From: Taudactylus pleione
Lineage: Eukaryota > Chordata > Amphibia > Anura > Myobatrachidae
Length of the DNA stretch: 64,000 nt
Direction: 5' to 3'
Assembly (NCBI GenBank): GCA_031769625.1
Contig: JAUIMM010000737.1
Coordinates: forward strand, 2,036,501 to 2,100,500
The notes below the pieces were generated by a model, which did not search any database, had not been told where the DNA came from, and saw only the letters and a program-made list of their open reading frames with translations. Shown here piece by piece: positions 21,201 through 34,100 of the stretch. A program made the position numbers and the translations under genes. Position 1 is the first letter of the stretch. Every line of letters starts with the position of its first letter.

Positions 21201-24200
21201 CCCCTGCTTAGTACCAGTGTATCCCAGGCCTGGGCCTGTAACTTCTCTCACCAGCTCCTGCTTCCATCTTATCCCAGGCCTGGGCCTGTAACTTCTCTCA
21301 CCAGCCTCCTGCTTCCATCTTATCCCAGGCCTGGGCCTGTAACGTTTCTCACCCGCCTCCTGCTAACAGCTTATCCCAGGCCTGGGCCTGTAACGTTTCT
21401 CACCCGCCTCCTGCTAACAGCTTATCCCAGGCCTGGGCCTGTAACTTCTCTCACCAGCTCCTGCTTCCAGCTTATCCCAGGCCTGGGCCTGTAACTTCTC
21501 TCACCAGCCTCCTGCTTCCATCTTATCCCAGGCCTGGGCCTGTAACCTCTCTCACCAGCTCCTGCTTCCAGCATATCCCAGGCCTGGGCCTGTAACGTTT
21601 CTCACCCGCCTCCTGCTTCCAGCTTATCCCACGCCTGGGCCTGTAACTTCTCTCACCAGCTCCTGCTTCCAGCATATCCCAGGCCTGGGCCTGTAACTTC
21701 TCTCACCCGCCTCATGCTTCCATCTTATCCCAGGCCTGGGCCTGTAACTTCTCTACCCCGCCTCCTGCTTCCAGCTTATCCCACGCCTGGGCCTGTAACT
21801 TCTCTCACCAGCTCCTGCTTCCAGCATATCCCAGGCCTGGGCCTGTAACTTCTCTCACCCGCCTCCTGCTTCCATCTTATCCTAGACCTGGGCCTGTAAC
21901 TTCTCTCACCCACCTCCTGCTAACAGCTTATCCCAGGCCTGGGCCTGTAACTTCTCTCACCAGCCTCCTGCTTCCAGCATATCCCAGGCCTGGGCCTGTA
22001 ACTTCTCTCACCCGTCTCCTGCTAACAGTTTATCCCAGGCCTGGGCCTGTAACTTCTCTCACCAGCCTCCTGCTTCCAGCTTATCCCAGGCCTGGGCCTG
22101 TAACTTCTCTCACCAGCCTCCTGCTTCCAGCATATCCCAGGCCTGGGCCTGTAACTTCTCTCACCAGCCTCCTGCTTCCAGCTTATCCCAGGCCTGGGCC
22201 TGTAACTTCTCTCACCCGCCTCCTGCTTCCATCTTATCCTAGACCTGGGCCTGTAAATTCTCTCACCCGCCTCCTGCTAACAGCTTATCCCAGGCCTGGG
22301 CCTGTAACTTCTCTCACCAGCCTCCTGCTTCCAGCATATCCCAGGCCTGGGCCTGTAACTTCTCTCACCAGCCTCCTGCTTCCAGCATATCCCAGGCCTG
22401 GGCCTGTAACTTCTCTCACCCGTCTCCTGCTAACAGTTTATCCCAGGCCTGGGCCTGTAACTTCTCTCACCGGCTCCTGCTTCCAGCATATCCCAGGCCT
22501 GGGCCTGTAACTTCTCTCACCCGCCTCATGCTTCCATCTTATCCTAGACCTGGCCTGTAACTTCTCTCACCAGCCTCCTGCTAACAGCTTATCCCAGGCC
22601 TGGGCCTGTAACCTCTCTCACCAGCCTCCTGCTTCCAGCATATCCTAGACCTGGGCCTGTAACCTCTCTCACCAGCCTCCTGCTTCCAGCATATCCCAGA
22701 CCTGGGCCTGTAACTTCTCTCACCAGCCTCCTGCTTCCATCTTATCCCAGGCCTGGGCCTGTAACTTCTCTCACCAGCCTCCTGCTTCCATCTTATCCCA
22801 GGCCTGGGCCTGTAACTTCTCTCACCCGCCTCCTGCTTCCAGCATATCCTAGACCTGGGCCTGTAACCTCTCTCACCAGCCTCCTGCTTCCATCTTATCC
22901 CAGGCCTGGGCCTGTAACTTCTCTCCCCCGCCTCCTGCTTCCATCTTATCCCAGGCCTGGGCCTGTAACTTCTCTCCCCCGCCTCCTGCTTCCAGCTTAT
23001 CCCAGGCCTGGGCCTGTAACTTCTCTCACCAGCCTCCTGCTTCCAGCATATCCCAGGCCTGGGCCTGTAACTTCTCTCACCAGCCTCCTGCTTCCAGCAT
23101 ATCCCAGGCCTGGGCCTGTAACTTCTCTCACCCGCCTCATGCTAACAGCTTATCCCAGGCCTGGGCCTGTAACCTCTCTCACCAGCCTCCTGCTTCCAGC
23201 ATATCCTAGACCTGGGCCTGTAACCTCTCTCACCAGCCTCCTGCTTCCAGCATATCCCAGACCTGGGCCTGTAACTTCTCTCACCAGCCTCCTGCTTCCA
23301 TCTTATCCCAGGCCTGGGCCTGTAACTTCTCTCACCAGCCTCCTGCTTCCATCTTATCCCAGGCCTGGGCCTGTAACTTCTCTCACCCGCCTCCTGCTTC
23401 CAGCATATCCTAGACCTGGGCCTGTAACCTCTCTCACCAGCCTCCTGCTTCCATCTTATCCCAGGCCTGGGCCTGTAACTTCTCTCCCCCGCCTCCTGCT
23501 TCCATCTTATCCCAGGCCTGGGCCTGTAACTTCTCTCCCCCGCCTCCTGCTTCCAGCTTATCCCAGGCCTGGGCCTGTAACTTCTCTCACCAGCTCCTGC
23601 TTCCATCTTATCCCAGGCCTGGGCCTGTAACTTCTCTCACCAGCTCCTGCTTCCATCTTATCCCAGGCCTGGGCCTGTAACTTCTCTCCCCCGCCTCCTG
23701 CTTCCAGCTTATCCCAGGCCTGGGCCTGTAACTTCTCTCCCCCGCCTCCTGCTTCCAGCTTATCCCAGGCCTGGGCCTGTAACTTCTCTCCCCCGCCTCC
23801 TGCTTCCAGCTTATCCCAGGCCTGGGCCTGTAACTTCTCTCACCCGCCTCCTGCTTCCATCTTATCCCAGGCCTGGGCCTGTAACTTCTCTCACCAGCTC
23901 CTGCTTCCAGCATATCCCAGGCCTGGGCCTGTAACTTCTCTCACCAGCTCCTGCTTCCAGCATATCCCAGGCCTGGGCCTGTAACCTCTCTCCCCCGCCT
24001 CCTGCTTCCATCTTATCCCAGGCCTGGGCCTGTAACTTCTCTCCCCCGCCTCCTGCTTCCAGCTTATCCCAGGCCTGGGCCTGTAACTTCTCTCACCAGC
24101 TCCTGCTTCCATCTTATCCCAGGCCTGGGCCTGTAACTTCTCTCACCAGCTCCTGCTTCCATCTTATCCCAGGCCTGGGCCTGTAACTTCTCTCCCCCGC

Positions 24201-25358
24201 CTCCTGCTTCCAGCTTATCCCAGGCCTGGGCCTGTAACTTCTCTCCCCCGCCTCCTGCTTCCAGCTTATCCCAGGCCTGGGCCTGTAACTTCTCTCCCCC
24301 GCCTCCTGCTTCCAGCTTATCCCAGGCCTGGGCCTGTAACTTCTCTCCCCCGCCTCCTGCTTCCAGCATATCCCAGGCCTGGGCCTGTAACTTCTCTCAC
24401 CCGCCTCCTGCTTCCAGCTTATCCCAGGCCTGGGCCTGTAACTTCTCTCACCAGCTCCTGCTTCCATCTTATCCCAGGCCTGGGCCTGTAACTTCTCTCA
24501 CCAGCTCCTGCTTCCAGCATATCCCAGGCCTGGGCCTGTAACTTCTCTCACCCGCCTCCTGCTTCCAGCATATCCCAGGCCTGGGCCTGTAACTTCTCTC
24601 CCCCGCCTCCTGCTTCCAGCTTATCCCAGGCCTGGGCCTGTAACTTCTCTCACCAGCTCCTGCTTCCAGCATATCCCAGGCCTGGGCCTGTAACTTCTCT
24701 CACCCGTCTCCTGCTAACAGTTTATCCCAGGCCTGGGCCTGTAACTTCTCTCACCAGCCTCCTGCTTCCAGCTTATCCCAGGCCTGGGCCTGTAACTTCT
24801 CTCACCAGCTCCTGCTTCCAGCTTATCCCAGGCCTGGGCCTGTAACTTCTCTCCCCCGCCTCCTGCTTCCATCTTATCCCAGGCCTGGGCCTGTAACTTC
24901 TCTCACCCGCCTCCTGCTTCCATCTTATCCCAGGCCTGGGCCTGTAACTTCTCTCACCAGCCTCCTGCTTCCATCTTATCCCAGGCCTGGGCCTGTAACT
25001 TCTCTCCCCAGCCTCCTGCTTCCAGCTTATCCCAGGCCTGGGCCTGTAACTTCTCTCCCCAGCCTCCTGCTTCCAGCATATCCCAGGCCTGGGCCTGTAA
25101 CTTCTCTCACCCGCCTCCTGCTTCCAGCTTATCCCAGGCCTGGGCCTGTAACTTCTCTCCCCCGCCTCCTGCTTCCATCTTATCCCAGGCCTGGGCCTGT
25201 AACGTTTCTCACCAGCCTCCTGCTTCCAGCATATCCCAGGCCTGGGCCTGTAACTTCTCTCACCAGCTCCTGCTTCCAGCATATCCCAGGCCTGGGCCTG
25301 TAACTTCTCTCCCCCGCCTCCTGCTTCCAGCTTATCCCAGGCCTGGGCCTGTAACCTC
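21201..25358 (+). repeat. Minisatellite array C, 51/50-bp unit with CCCAGGCCTGGG core
   Basis: About 82 units of 51 bp, some 50 bp where CAGCCTCC becomes CAGCTCC. The unit reads TATCCCAGGCCTGGGCCTGT, then AACTTCTCTCACCAGCCTCC, then TGCTTCCAGCT. The core CCCAGGCCTGGG is a perfect 12-bp palindrome with a StuI site. Variants include ATCCTAGACCTGG, GTAACGTTTCTC, CTCCCCCGCC and GCTAACAGC in place of GCTTCCAGC. Because 51 is divisible by three, frames of 100-208 codons stay open on both strands. They are repeats of one 17-residue phrase, not evidence of a gene. Confidence 0.97.
22550..23660 (+). repeat. 561-bp (11-unit) tandem duplication inside array C
   Basis: The rare variant TATCCTAGACCTGG occurs at 22641 and again at 23202, and at 22845 and again at 23406. 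Both offsets are exactly 561 bp, which is 11 units of 51 bp, and the intervening variants follow the same order. A smaller block offset of 357 bp (7 units) links 21878 and 22235. Confidence 0.85.
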
Positions 25359-26039
25359 ATTGTGCCTGCGTCTGATGTACTATTTTTATTATCACACATT
25401 ATTCCTGCTGTATATCGCCAGAGTTGGTGTTATAGTAAGGGCGGCATTGCATGTAGGGTGATATATAATTGAATGAATGCATGTTCCTTTCTGTATACCT
25501 GGGGATAAGTCACGATGGTGATTAAGGGGGAGGGGTGGGTGATTAAGGGGGGGGGGGGGGGTATACAGAGGAAGCACTGTGTATGATTATTAATGGTTAG
25601 CACTATTCCTCAATTAACACTCTGGGTTTCTATGTCATATGCCGCTGATTAATTGAGATGGGGTGTTGAGAACTGTTTGTATAATTTGTGGATGGAGTAT
25701 TATATTATAATATTCTAATTACATCCAAATCTAGGGAAACAATCCTTGCAGCCGACTCGTTTAATACCAAGGAGATACAGAAGCTCGCCACGGGAGCCAT
25801 TACCTACTCTACGCCGTTGTCTTGTGGCGGTTATTACTGATCCGTCCTCGGATTGGTCATTGTGGGATGACCAGATTTTTACCCTAAGGGGCTGATCCTT
25901 AATGAATGCGTCTTACATTCTCCATCGCTAACTTTAAGGTGATTCTTACTGAGTACAGTGCAGGGGGCAGTATCGTGAAACAATGCAAAGACCCATTTAC
26001 TATTGTATGTGTTTGATAAGAAACATAGGACAGGACTAA
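25359..26039. other. Low-copy spacer with G homopolymer
   Basis: About 680 bp. A GA/G-rich tract at 25528-25561 ends in a run of about 15 G. The rest is AT-rich and unremarkable. No gene is recognised. Confidence 0.45.
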
Positions 26040-26615
26040 GGGCCTGATTCAGAGCTGCTCGTAAGCGGCCGCTCGTTCGTTCCGAGCGATGTTTGCACAA
26101 CTGCGCATGCGTACGGATCGTAATACGCATGCGAGAACCAGTCAGTGCGTCCGAAAATCGTTTGTTCGCTAAATAGCGAATGCCTGCTATTTTGAGTGAC
26201 AGGAGGAGGTGTATGTGGGTGGTAACAGGGGAAGGTGCTTGAAAACGGGGAGTGGAGATCCGAACGCAGGCGTGCTTAAAGGTCAAAACGGGCGTTATAG
26301 GGGTGTGCATAATTAATACAGCAGCGTCATTGACCACGTCACTGGGTTATTTTATAGTCAGAACTGCTCGCATGATTGCGGTAGGAAAAACCAACCACAA
26401 GAATAGCGAGCAGTTCAGATCTAATATATAGCGGACATGACGTAGGATGCGAGCGGCCAGGGGGCGTAGTTTTCAAAAAAACGACCGCATGTTTTGTACG
26501 CTCGTTCAAACCTAGAGGCGTGAACAGACCGCAAAGAGCGAACGGTTCATTTGAATAGCCACCCGTTTTTTCTGAACGAGCGAGCGCAAATAGCGTCCGC
26601 CTCTGAATCAGGCCC
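26040..26615. mobile_element. TIR element with GGGCCTGATTCAGAG ends (H2)
   Basis: The ends GGGCCTGATTCAGAG and CTCTGAATCAGGCCC are perfect inverted repeats. TAA flanks both sides (26037-26039 and 26616-26618), giving a 3-bp target duplication. The interior differs from the other copies but also holds inverted pairs, for example CGCATGCGT/ACGCATGCG near 26105-26133. The size of the duplication and its TAA sequence fit the PIF/Harbinger habit, which is family knowledge. There is no transposase here to confirm it. Confidence 0.82.
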
Positions 26616-26832
26616 TAAATTCTCACCAATGTGTCGCTGGGATGTCCGGCTGCGCACTTTACCGCTGAGTACGGTAAGGAATCTTCGCTCAGTGTTCTGC
26701 GCACTTGGATGTGGTGCGAGGAAAAATGAGTGACGGTAGAGAGCATTGACCATTCCGGAGGCGCTTAACCGGAGGACTGAAGCGCCTCTTTAGATTGTAA
26801 GGTCCCTTGGGGCAGGGACTGATGTAAATATG

Positions 26833-27728
26833 GGGCCGTATTCAATTTGAAGCAAAAAGCCATTTTCACGTGTTTTTGGAGAAAACTTTTCGCTGATGAT
26901 GTCATTTTCGCCTGTTTTGGTTTTACTCCGTATTCAATTTGGAAGACTTTCCGCCTAGGCGGACAGTCAATGCAATGTAATAGGCGGTAAAGTATCGCCT
27001 ATGAATAGCAAGCAGAAAAAAAATGCAGAATTGGGGTTTTGGGGTGCAACAATGCGGGAACCCCCCTGCAGCCTTCAGACAGTCCCCCAACGGTAAACTG
27101 CGTCAATTTAAAAAAAAAAAAAAAAAAAACACCCCAGAAAATCACTTCGAATTTGGGGAGGCAAAAAAACAATGTTGGGGGACAAAGATAAAAGCTAGCG
27201 AACGTGACTCTGGGGGGGGGGGTCCCCCAAGTATGCCCCAGGTGTTTTTTTCATTGCAGGGGCTTGCGGCAGGTGGATTTTTCACTAATTTTTTCAACTT
27301 AATTTTAGCAACTTTTAAATATGCTGATATGCTGACCCCCATTTTCAAGTACCCCAAATTTACTGGTATAAGTTATTTTCTGGAAAAAATACTCCTGAAT
27401 ACTATTCTGCACCACGTATAGAAAAACGCTGTTTAGCAGCTATTGAGCCCGTTTAAAACCATCAAATACCTTTAGCAAGCCAAATCGGAGGGGTACCATA
27501 CCTAACCCCCATGTCAGAGCATCTTTTGGGGGGTATCAGGCTAATTTCCCCAAATCTGACAGTACTTTCCGCCTGTTCAAGTTTTGCCAGGTCACGTTTT
27601 CGCGTACTTCCAATATGGGGTAAAGCGGGAACGGCCGCGATACTTTTCTGCCTACAAAAGATGCGATGTAGGCGAAAAGTCTGGGAGGCGAAAACTTATA
27701 GCGGATCCGCTCTAACTGAATACGACTC
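26833..27728 (-). mobile_element. GTATTCAATT-end TIR element, copy 1
   Basis: The ends GGGCCGTATTCAATT and AACTGAATACGACTC are inverted. The interior shares long stretches, in reverse orientation, with the element at 39806-40561. Examples are ATTTTCAAGTACCCCAAATT here against AATTTGGGGTACATGAAAAT there, and CATCTTTTGGGGGGT here against ACCCCCCAAAAGATG there. A tract of 17 or more A lies at about 27111-27129. A 132-codon frame starting at 27023 reads through that A tract and is not credible. Non-autonomous. Confidence 0.75.
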
Positions 27729-29033
27729 ATGGTCAGTAAAGTACGGCGTAATATGTAAAAGATAAGTTAATAAATACATTTAATACAGTAATCTGCACAA
27801 GCAAATTAATTTGACACCTGCTCAGAGCTGGCGATCTACAGGACCAATTATTCACACATCTTGGCGCACTTCTAGTTTCCTGGGAGCGTCTCCTGGGAGT
27901 AGAGAGTGGGGCTGGATCTTGATGTCATCTTTGTACACTGACCAGCTGCTACGCCATCGATGTGAAGCATCGTCCTTCCCTATGCAGGTAGAACCTTGTA
28001 TAGGTGCTCTATCTGCGCCCCCACCCCCTTATCTGCTAAGAAAGGAGAGGGTAGGGTGCCACTGAGGGCCACACATTGCCCCCGGCTGTGTATTCACCAA
28101 CTGTTTCCAGATTTTGTGTCCTGTCCCGCTTTCTTTATAATTCAACGATTATTGAGGAGTATTTATAAATGCAAACATAATGAAATTTAGTAGATGTGGC
28201 ATGCTGGGGTTTGTAGTGCCTCAAAGTCAGCAGGAGTGTCCGTGGGAATGAAATGAGTGGAAATGAAGAGTCTACAACACACAGGTGTTATAGTTACTAA
28301 GAGGCGGCCATTTTTCGGTGGTTTCTGGACGCAGTATTTTAAAGGACAGTAATATCTAATGCAAAATATCTAATGCAGAACACTCCAGGTTTTGTATTTA
28401 TTATTATCGCCCTTTAAAATCCCTGGGCCTGTAATGAGTAAGAAGGCAGTATGTGATATGAGATGCATTGATTGCCATTTGGCTGTATCTGCGTATTTCT
28501 GTATATTGTACGTGGAATGAGCCTCTTATTTACCATCCGTTACTGCGTTTCTCTATGGACACAGTCACACACGGAAATGAGAGCGTTTGCAGAAAGCAAA
28601 GTCCAAAGTCTCCATCTCGACGTCACTGTCCGAGGGGTTTGTTTTTAGCATCGGAAAATCAATGGCAGATGGGATTAACTCTTACATCCAATCCGGCAGG
28701 CTGCGGCCCTGCTGTCTTATCCTGCAGCCAGTGCCCGGGCGTCACCTATGTATATTCTGGCTCTCTTCATGCAGGCACATCAATTTTGTACCGAAATGAA
28801 TAAGTATAGGATAAATCCTCTGGCAGGGGGAGAGGGGACCCCTGGCACTCAGAACATAGGAACATAGATTAACCCCCTCAGTGTTTTGGGAATGGCTGAA
28901 TTTCCCTGATGCAGCCACTTAGACAGCGCTGTCAATACATAATAAGCCCCAATGTGGGAGTAGCTCTGGCAATGAAGGAAAAGGCAGTCGGCAATCCCTG
29001 ACGTAATTAGTAGTGTCCTGGGTAACGGATTTC
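27729..29033. other. Low-copy spacer
   Basis: About 1.3 kb without repeats that I recognise. Overlapping open frames of 64-111 codons (for example 28468-28803) show no domain and no codon pattern favouring one frame. It may contain regulatory or conserved non-coding DNA, but nothing in the sequence proves it. Confidence 0.4.
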
Positions 29034-29219
29034 GGGTCTATTTACTAAGCAGTGTTAGGAGACAGAGTGAAAAGTGATAAGGTGCCAGCCAATCAGCTCC
29101 TAACTGTCATCTCACAGGCTGTGTTTGAAAAATGACAGTTGGGAGCTGATTGGCTGGCACCTTATCACTTTCTTATCACTTTTCACTCTGTCTCCTAACA
29201 CTGCTTAGTAAACAGACCC
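29034..29219 (+). mobile_element. 186-bp foldback MITE, copy 2
   Basis: Same length and same order as the copy at 15104-15289: GGGTCTATTTACTAAGCAGT at the start, ACTGCTTAGTAAACAGACCC at the end, and the CTCACAGGCTGTGTTTG loop. The stem change GGTACC to GGTGCC is matched on the other arm (GGTACC to GGCACC), so both arms changed together. Confidence 0.9.
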
Positions 29220-29401
29220 CTTGGTCCCGGGTGTAGCGTCCATCTTCACCTGTGCTATTTCACTCTTCTCTTAAGCATAATTAACTTTCAGTGTTACAAG
29301 AGTAAGTTTATGAGGGGTACTCCTGACACAGAGGAAGGGTCCCAGAGGCCCCTTCCATGCAGCCTCTTTGAAGAGACTTTTTGTGTTTGAATCATGTACA
29401 T

Positions 29402-29540
29402 CAGTGGTTTTCAAACTCGCCCCTCAGGACCCCGGCAGATCAGGTTTTCCAGGTCACCCAGCAGGTGCACAGGTGTAGTCATTATTCGCTGACACATTTT
29501 AGAAGATTCCCAGGTGGCGCTAATTACTTTACATTATTAA
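29402..29540 (+). mobile_element. Truncated element with CAGTGGTTTTCAAACTCG start
   Basis: The run CAGTGGTTTTCAAACTCGCC, then CCAGGTCACCCAGCAG and GTGCACAGGTGTAG, is a pattern I recall from hAT-like short elements in frogs. The inverted right end expected for such an element is absent, so it is truncated or diverged. The superfamily is inferred from memory of the terminal motif only. Confidence 0.45.
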
Positions 29541-29628
29541 TTAAGATCTCATGCCGTTTAGAATGGTAATAAATAATTCCTTGTATATGAAGATGACGGA
29601 TACAATAAAGCTTTTATTTTTTGACTTT

Positions 29629-30430
29629 GGGCCTGATTCAGTGCACAGTTCTCACAGGATTTGTCAGCTGGCGCATTCCCCTTGTGTACTTCTGTGCGAC
29701 GGGCTGAGCTAATCCTGCGACGCCCATTATGCGTATCTGAGCAATACTCACCTGCGCTGCTGGGTCAGATCACTCGCCATCAGTCTAAACATCAGCTCCC
29801 CGAGCAGCCCCTGCCTGCCGTACAGCCTCCATGGTAACGTTCTCAAAATATGGCCACTGTGGTTGCGGTGCTGCAAAAAGGGATCGCAGCCGCATGCCGA
29901 AACACGCCCCATGCCACTCCCATAACACGTCCATGCCACTCCCGTAACACACCCATGCCACTCCCGTAACACACCCATGCCACTCCCATAAAACGCCCAT
30001 GACACTCCCATAAAATGCCCATAACACTCCCATAAAATGCCCATGCCACTCCCATAACACGCCCACGCCACTCCCATAAAATGCCCATGACACACCCGTA
30101 AAATGCCATAACACTCCCATAAAATGCCCATGCCACTCCCATAACACGCCCACGCCACTCCCATAGCACACCCACACCACTCCCATAACACACCCACACC
30201 ACTCCCATAACACGCCCACAACACTCCCATAACATGCCCACGCCACTCCCATAACACACCCACACCACTCCCGTAACACGCCCACGGCACTCCCGTAACA
30301 CGCCCACGACACTCCTGTAACACGCCCATGACACACCCATAACACTCCCATGCCACCTCCTCTTTTTGCGATCACTGTAGGTCATCTCCCAGTCTTCACC
30401 CTGAAACGCCCATGTATCGCAGACGCCATC
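29629..30430 (+). mobile_element. Element with GGGCCTGATTCAG left end carrying array D
   Basis: The left end GGGCCTGATTCAGTGCACAG matches the terminal motif of the elements at 18696 and 26040. CpG-rich sequence follows, and then a 22-bp minisatellite at 29895-30350. No inverted right end is clear; the right boundary given is only where array-related and CpG-rich sequence fades. It may be truncated, or the terminus may have diverged. Confidence 0.45.
29895..30350 (+). repeat. Minisatellite array D, 22-bp unit made of two 11-mers
   Basis: About 20 units of 22 bp of the form CCCATGCCACTCCCATAACA followed by CG. Each unit is two similar 11-mers, CCCATGCCACT and CCCATAACACG. Starts at 29911, 29933, 29955 and 29977 show the period. 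The three minus-strand frames of 180-202 codons over this array are translations of the repeat. Confidence 0.9.
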
Positions 30431-31197
30431 TCAAATCGTAGCAATGACGTATGCAAATACGTACGTCACCACACACACATTGGTTGGTGCGTGTGCGCTC
30501 AGTAAGGGTTTTCTAGACTTTTTGCGTATGCGCGCATTAGTAAATACTGGCTCAACTGTGCATACAATAGCCCGGTGTCGTATTACACAAGTACAATATA
30601 CTACAGTAAATATATGGAAATATACTACATTTAAAAACTTGCAGCTGATTTTCTGCACCTAATTGTCAGCATGGGAATGGCTTCCAATATACTAATTGTC
30701 AGCATGGGAATGGCTTCCTCAGGTGGAATTGGCATTGAAGCCTTGGTCCAGTCCCGCATGCAGTTTGGGAAGCAGTTGGCGAGACCCCCCGTATCCTTGT
30801 ACGCCGTCACCTGTGGCTCAGTCCTCCCGGCCAGCGTAGCTCAGGAGACGGGGCCTGGGATCCATCCTCTCAGGAGAAGGACGCACTATCTCTGCACTTA
30901 TATCCTTCACATTCCTCTAATAATCACAACATGGGGATATTTTTAGCTTTCAATACAAAACTTGAAGGAGTGAGGCTCGCACCCCCCCATTGGCTGCTAG
31001 TGTGCGCTGGTGTGAATAAAAGGCCTGACGTTTACCTTCTTTGGAGTGACAGCCGTGTGCTGGAACAGGATCAAGGCGTTGGAAGTGGCCGAGCGGCAGA
31101 TTAATAAGACTCATGTCCTGCTCCGAAGTGGGCGTAGCCGGGGGTCTGAGACGGAAACCAGGGCTGCACGCAGGAAATATTCCCAGCACATCCCTGA
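30431..31197. other. Low-copy spacer before array E
   Basis: About 770 bp. A direct repeat of about 33 bp, beginning CTAATTGTCAGCATGGGAAT, occurs at 30659 and again at 30692. Nothing else is recognised. The segment at 31040-31190 is low-copy in appearance but shows no gene. Confidence 0.45.
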
Positions 31198-34100
31198 AAT
31201 ATATGGTTGTAGGACAATGTATCACATAAACTTATTATAGGACAAGTGCACCTCAGGGTCTCACATATATATGTACTGTAGGACAAGTGCACCTCAGGGT
31301 CTCACATATATATGTACTGTAGGACAAGTGCACCTCAGTGTCTCACATATATATGTCCTGTAGGACAAGTTCACCTCAGTGTCTCACATATATATGTACT
31401 GTAGGACAAGTGCACCTCAGTGTTTCACATATACATGTACTGTAGGACAAGTGCACCTCAGTGTCTCACATATATATGTACTGTAGGACAAGTGCACCTC
31501 AGGGTCTCACATATATATGTACTGTAGGACAAGTGCACCTCAGTGTCTCACATATACATGTACTGTAGGACAAGTGCACCTCAATGTCTGACATATACAT
31601 GTACTGTAGGACAAGTGCACCTCAGTGTCTCATATATATATATGTACTGTAGGACAAGTGCACCTCAGTGTCTCACATATATATGTACTGTAGGACAAGT
31701 GCACCTCAGTGTCTCACATATATATGTACTGTAGGACAAGTGCACCTCAGGGTCTCACATATATATGTACTGTAGGACAAGTGCACCTCAGTGTCTCACA
31801 TATATATGTACTGTAGGACAAGTGCACCTCAGTGTCTCACATATATATGTCCTGTAGGACAAGTTCACCTCAGTGTCTCACATATATATGTACTGTAGGA
31901 CAAGTGCACCTCAGTGTCTCACATATACATGTACTGTAGGACAAGTGCACCTCAGGGTCTCACATATATATGTACTGTAGGACAAGTGCACCTCAGTGTC
32001 TCACATATACATGTACTGTAGGACAAGTGCATCTCAGTGTCTCACATATATATGTACTGTAGGAGAAGTGCACCTCAGTGTCTGACATATACATGTACTG
32101 AAGGACAAGTGCATCTCAGTGTCTCACATATATATGTACTGTAGGACAAATGCACCTCAGGGTCTCACATATATATGTACTGTAGGAGAAGTGCACCTCA
32201 ATGTCTGACATATACATGTACTGTAGGACAAGTGCACCTCAGTGTCTCATATATATATGTCCTGTAGGACAAGTGCACCTCAGTGTCTGACATATACATG
32301 TACTGTAGGACAAGTGCACCTCAGTGTCTCATATATATATGTACTGTAGGACAAGTGCACCTCAGTGTCTCATATATATATGTCCTGTAGGACAAGTTCA
32401 CCTCAGTGTCTCACATATATATGTACTGTAGGATAAGTGCACCTCAGTGTCTCACATATATATGTACTGTAGGACAAGTGCACCTCAGTGTCTCACATAT
32501 ACATGTACTGTAGGACAAGTGCACCTCAGTGTCTCACATATATATGTACTGTAGGACAAGTGCACCTCAGTGTCTCATATATATATGTACTGTAGGACAA
32601 GTGCACCTCAATGTCTGACATATACATGTACTGTAGGACAAGTGCACCTCAGTGTCTCATATATATATGTACTGTAGGACAAGTGCACCTCAGTGTCTCA
32701 TATATATATGTACTGTAGGACAAGTGCACCTCAATGTCTGACATATACATGTACTGTAGGACAAGTGCACCTCAGTGTCTCATATATATATGTACTGTAG
32801 GAGACGTGCACCTCAGTGTCTCATATATATATGTACTGTAGGAGAAGTGCACTTCAGTGTCTCATATATATATGTACTGTTGGAGAAGTGCACCTCAGTG
32901 TCTCATATATATATGTACTGTAGGACAAGTGCACCTCAGTGTCTCATATATATATGTACTGTAGGAGAAGTGCACCTCAGGGTCTCACATATATATGTAC
33001 TGTAGGACAAGTGCACCTCAGTGTCTCACATATATATGTCCTGTAGGACAAGTTCACCTCAGTGTCTCACATATATATGTACTGTAGGACAAGTGCACCT
33101 CAGTGTCTCACATATACATGTACTGTAGGACAAGTGCACCTCAGTGTCTCACATATATATGTACTGTAGGACAAGTGCACCTCAGGGTCTCACATATATA
33201 TGTACTGTAGGACAAGTGCACCTCAGTGTCTCACATATACATGTACTGTAGGACAAGTGCACCTCAATGTCTGACATATACATGTACTGTAGGACAAGTG
33301 CACCTCAGTGTCTCATATATATATATGTACTGTAGGACAAGTGCACCTCAGTGTCTCACATATATATGTACTGTAGGACAAGTGCACCTCAGTGTCTCAC
33401 ATATATATGTACTGTAGGACAAGTGCACCTCAGGGTCTCACATATATATGTACTGTAGGACAAGTGCACCTCAGTGTCTCACATATATATGTACTGTAGG
33501 ACAAGTGCACCTCAGTGTCTCACATATATATGTCCTGTAGGACAAGTTCACCTCAGTGTCTCACATATATATGTACTGTAGGACAAGTGCACCTCAGTGT
33601 CTCACATATACATGTACTGTAGGACAAGTGCACCTCAGGGTCTCACATATATATGTACTGTAGGACAAGTGCACCTCAGTGTCTCACATATACATGTACT
33701 GTAGGACAAGTGCATCTCAGTGTCTCATATATATATGTACTGTAGGACAAGTGCACCTCAATGTCTGACATATACATGTACTGTAAGACAAGTGCACCTC
33801 AGTGTCTCATATATATATGTACTGTAGGAGACGTGCACCTCAGTGTCTCATATATATATGTACTGTAGGAGAAGTGCACCTCAGTGTCTCATATATATAT
33901 GTACTGTTGGAGAAGTGCACCTCAGTGTCTCATATATATATGTACTGTAGGACAAGTGCACCTCAGTGTCTCATATATATATGTACTGTAGGAGAAGTGC
34001 ACCTCAGTGTCTCATATATATATGTACTGTAGGACAAGTGCACCTCAGTGTCTCATATATATATGTACTGTAGGTTAAGTGCACCTCAATGTCTGACATA

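Noticed and set aside
21168..25399. Frames of up to 208 codons on both strands of array C
   Set aside because: The 51-bp unit length keeps any frame open. The 17-residue phrase is repeated without selection signs, and some units change to 50 bp, which breaks the frame.
27023..27421. 132-codon frame in the 26833 element
   Set aside because: It contains a poly-lysine run from a long A tract and belongs to a non-autonomous element whose other copy has no equivalent frame.
29748..30385. Three overlapping minus-strand frames of 180-202 codons rich in G, V, W, C and Y
   Set aside because: They are the three frame translations of the 22-bp array D inside a mobile element.
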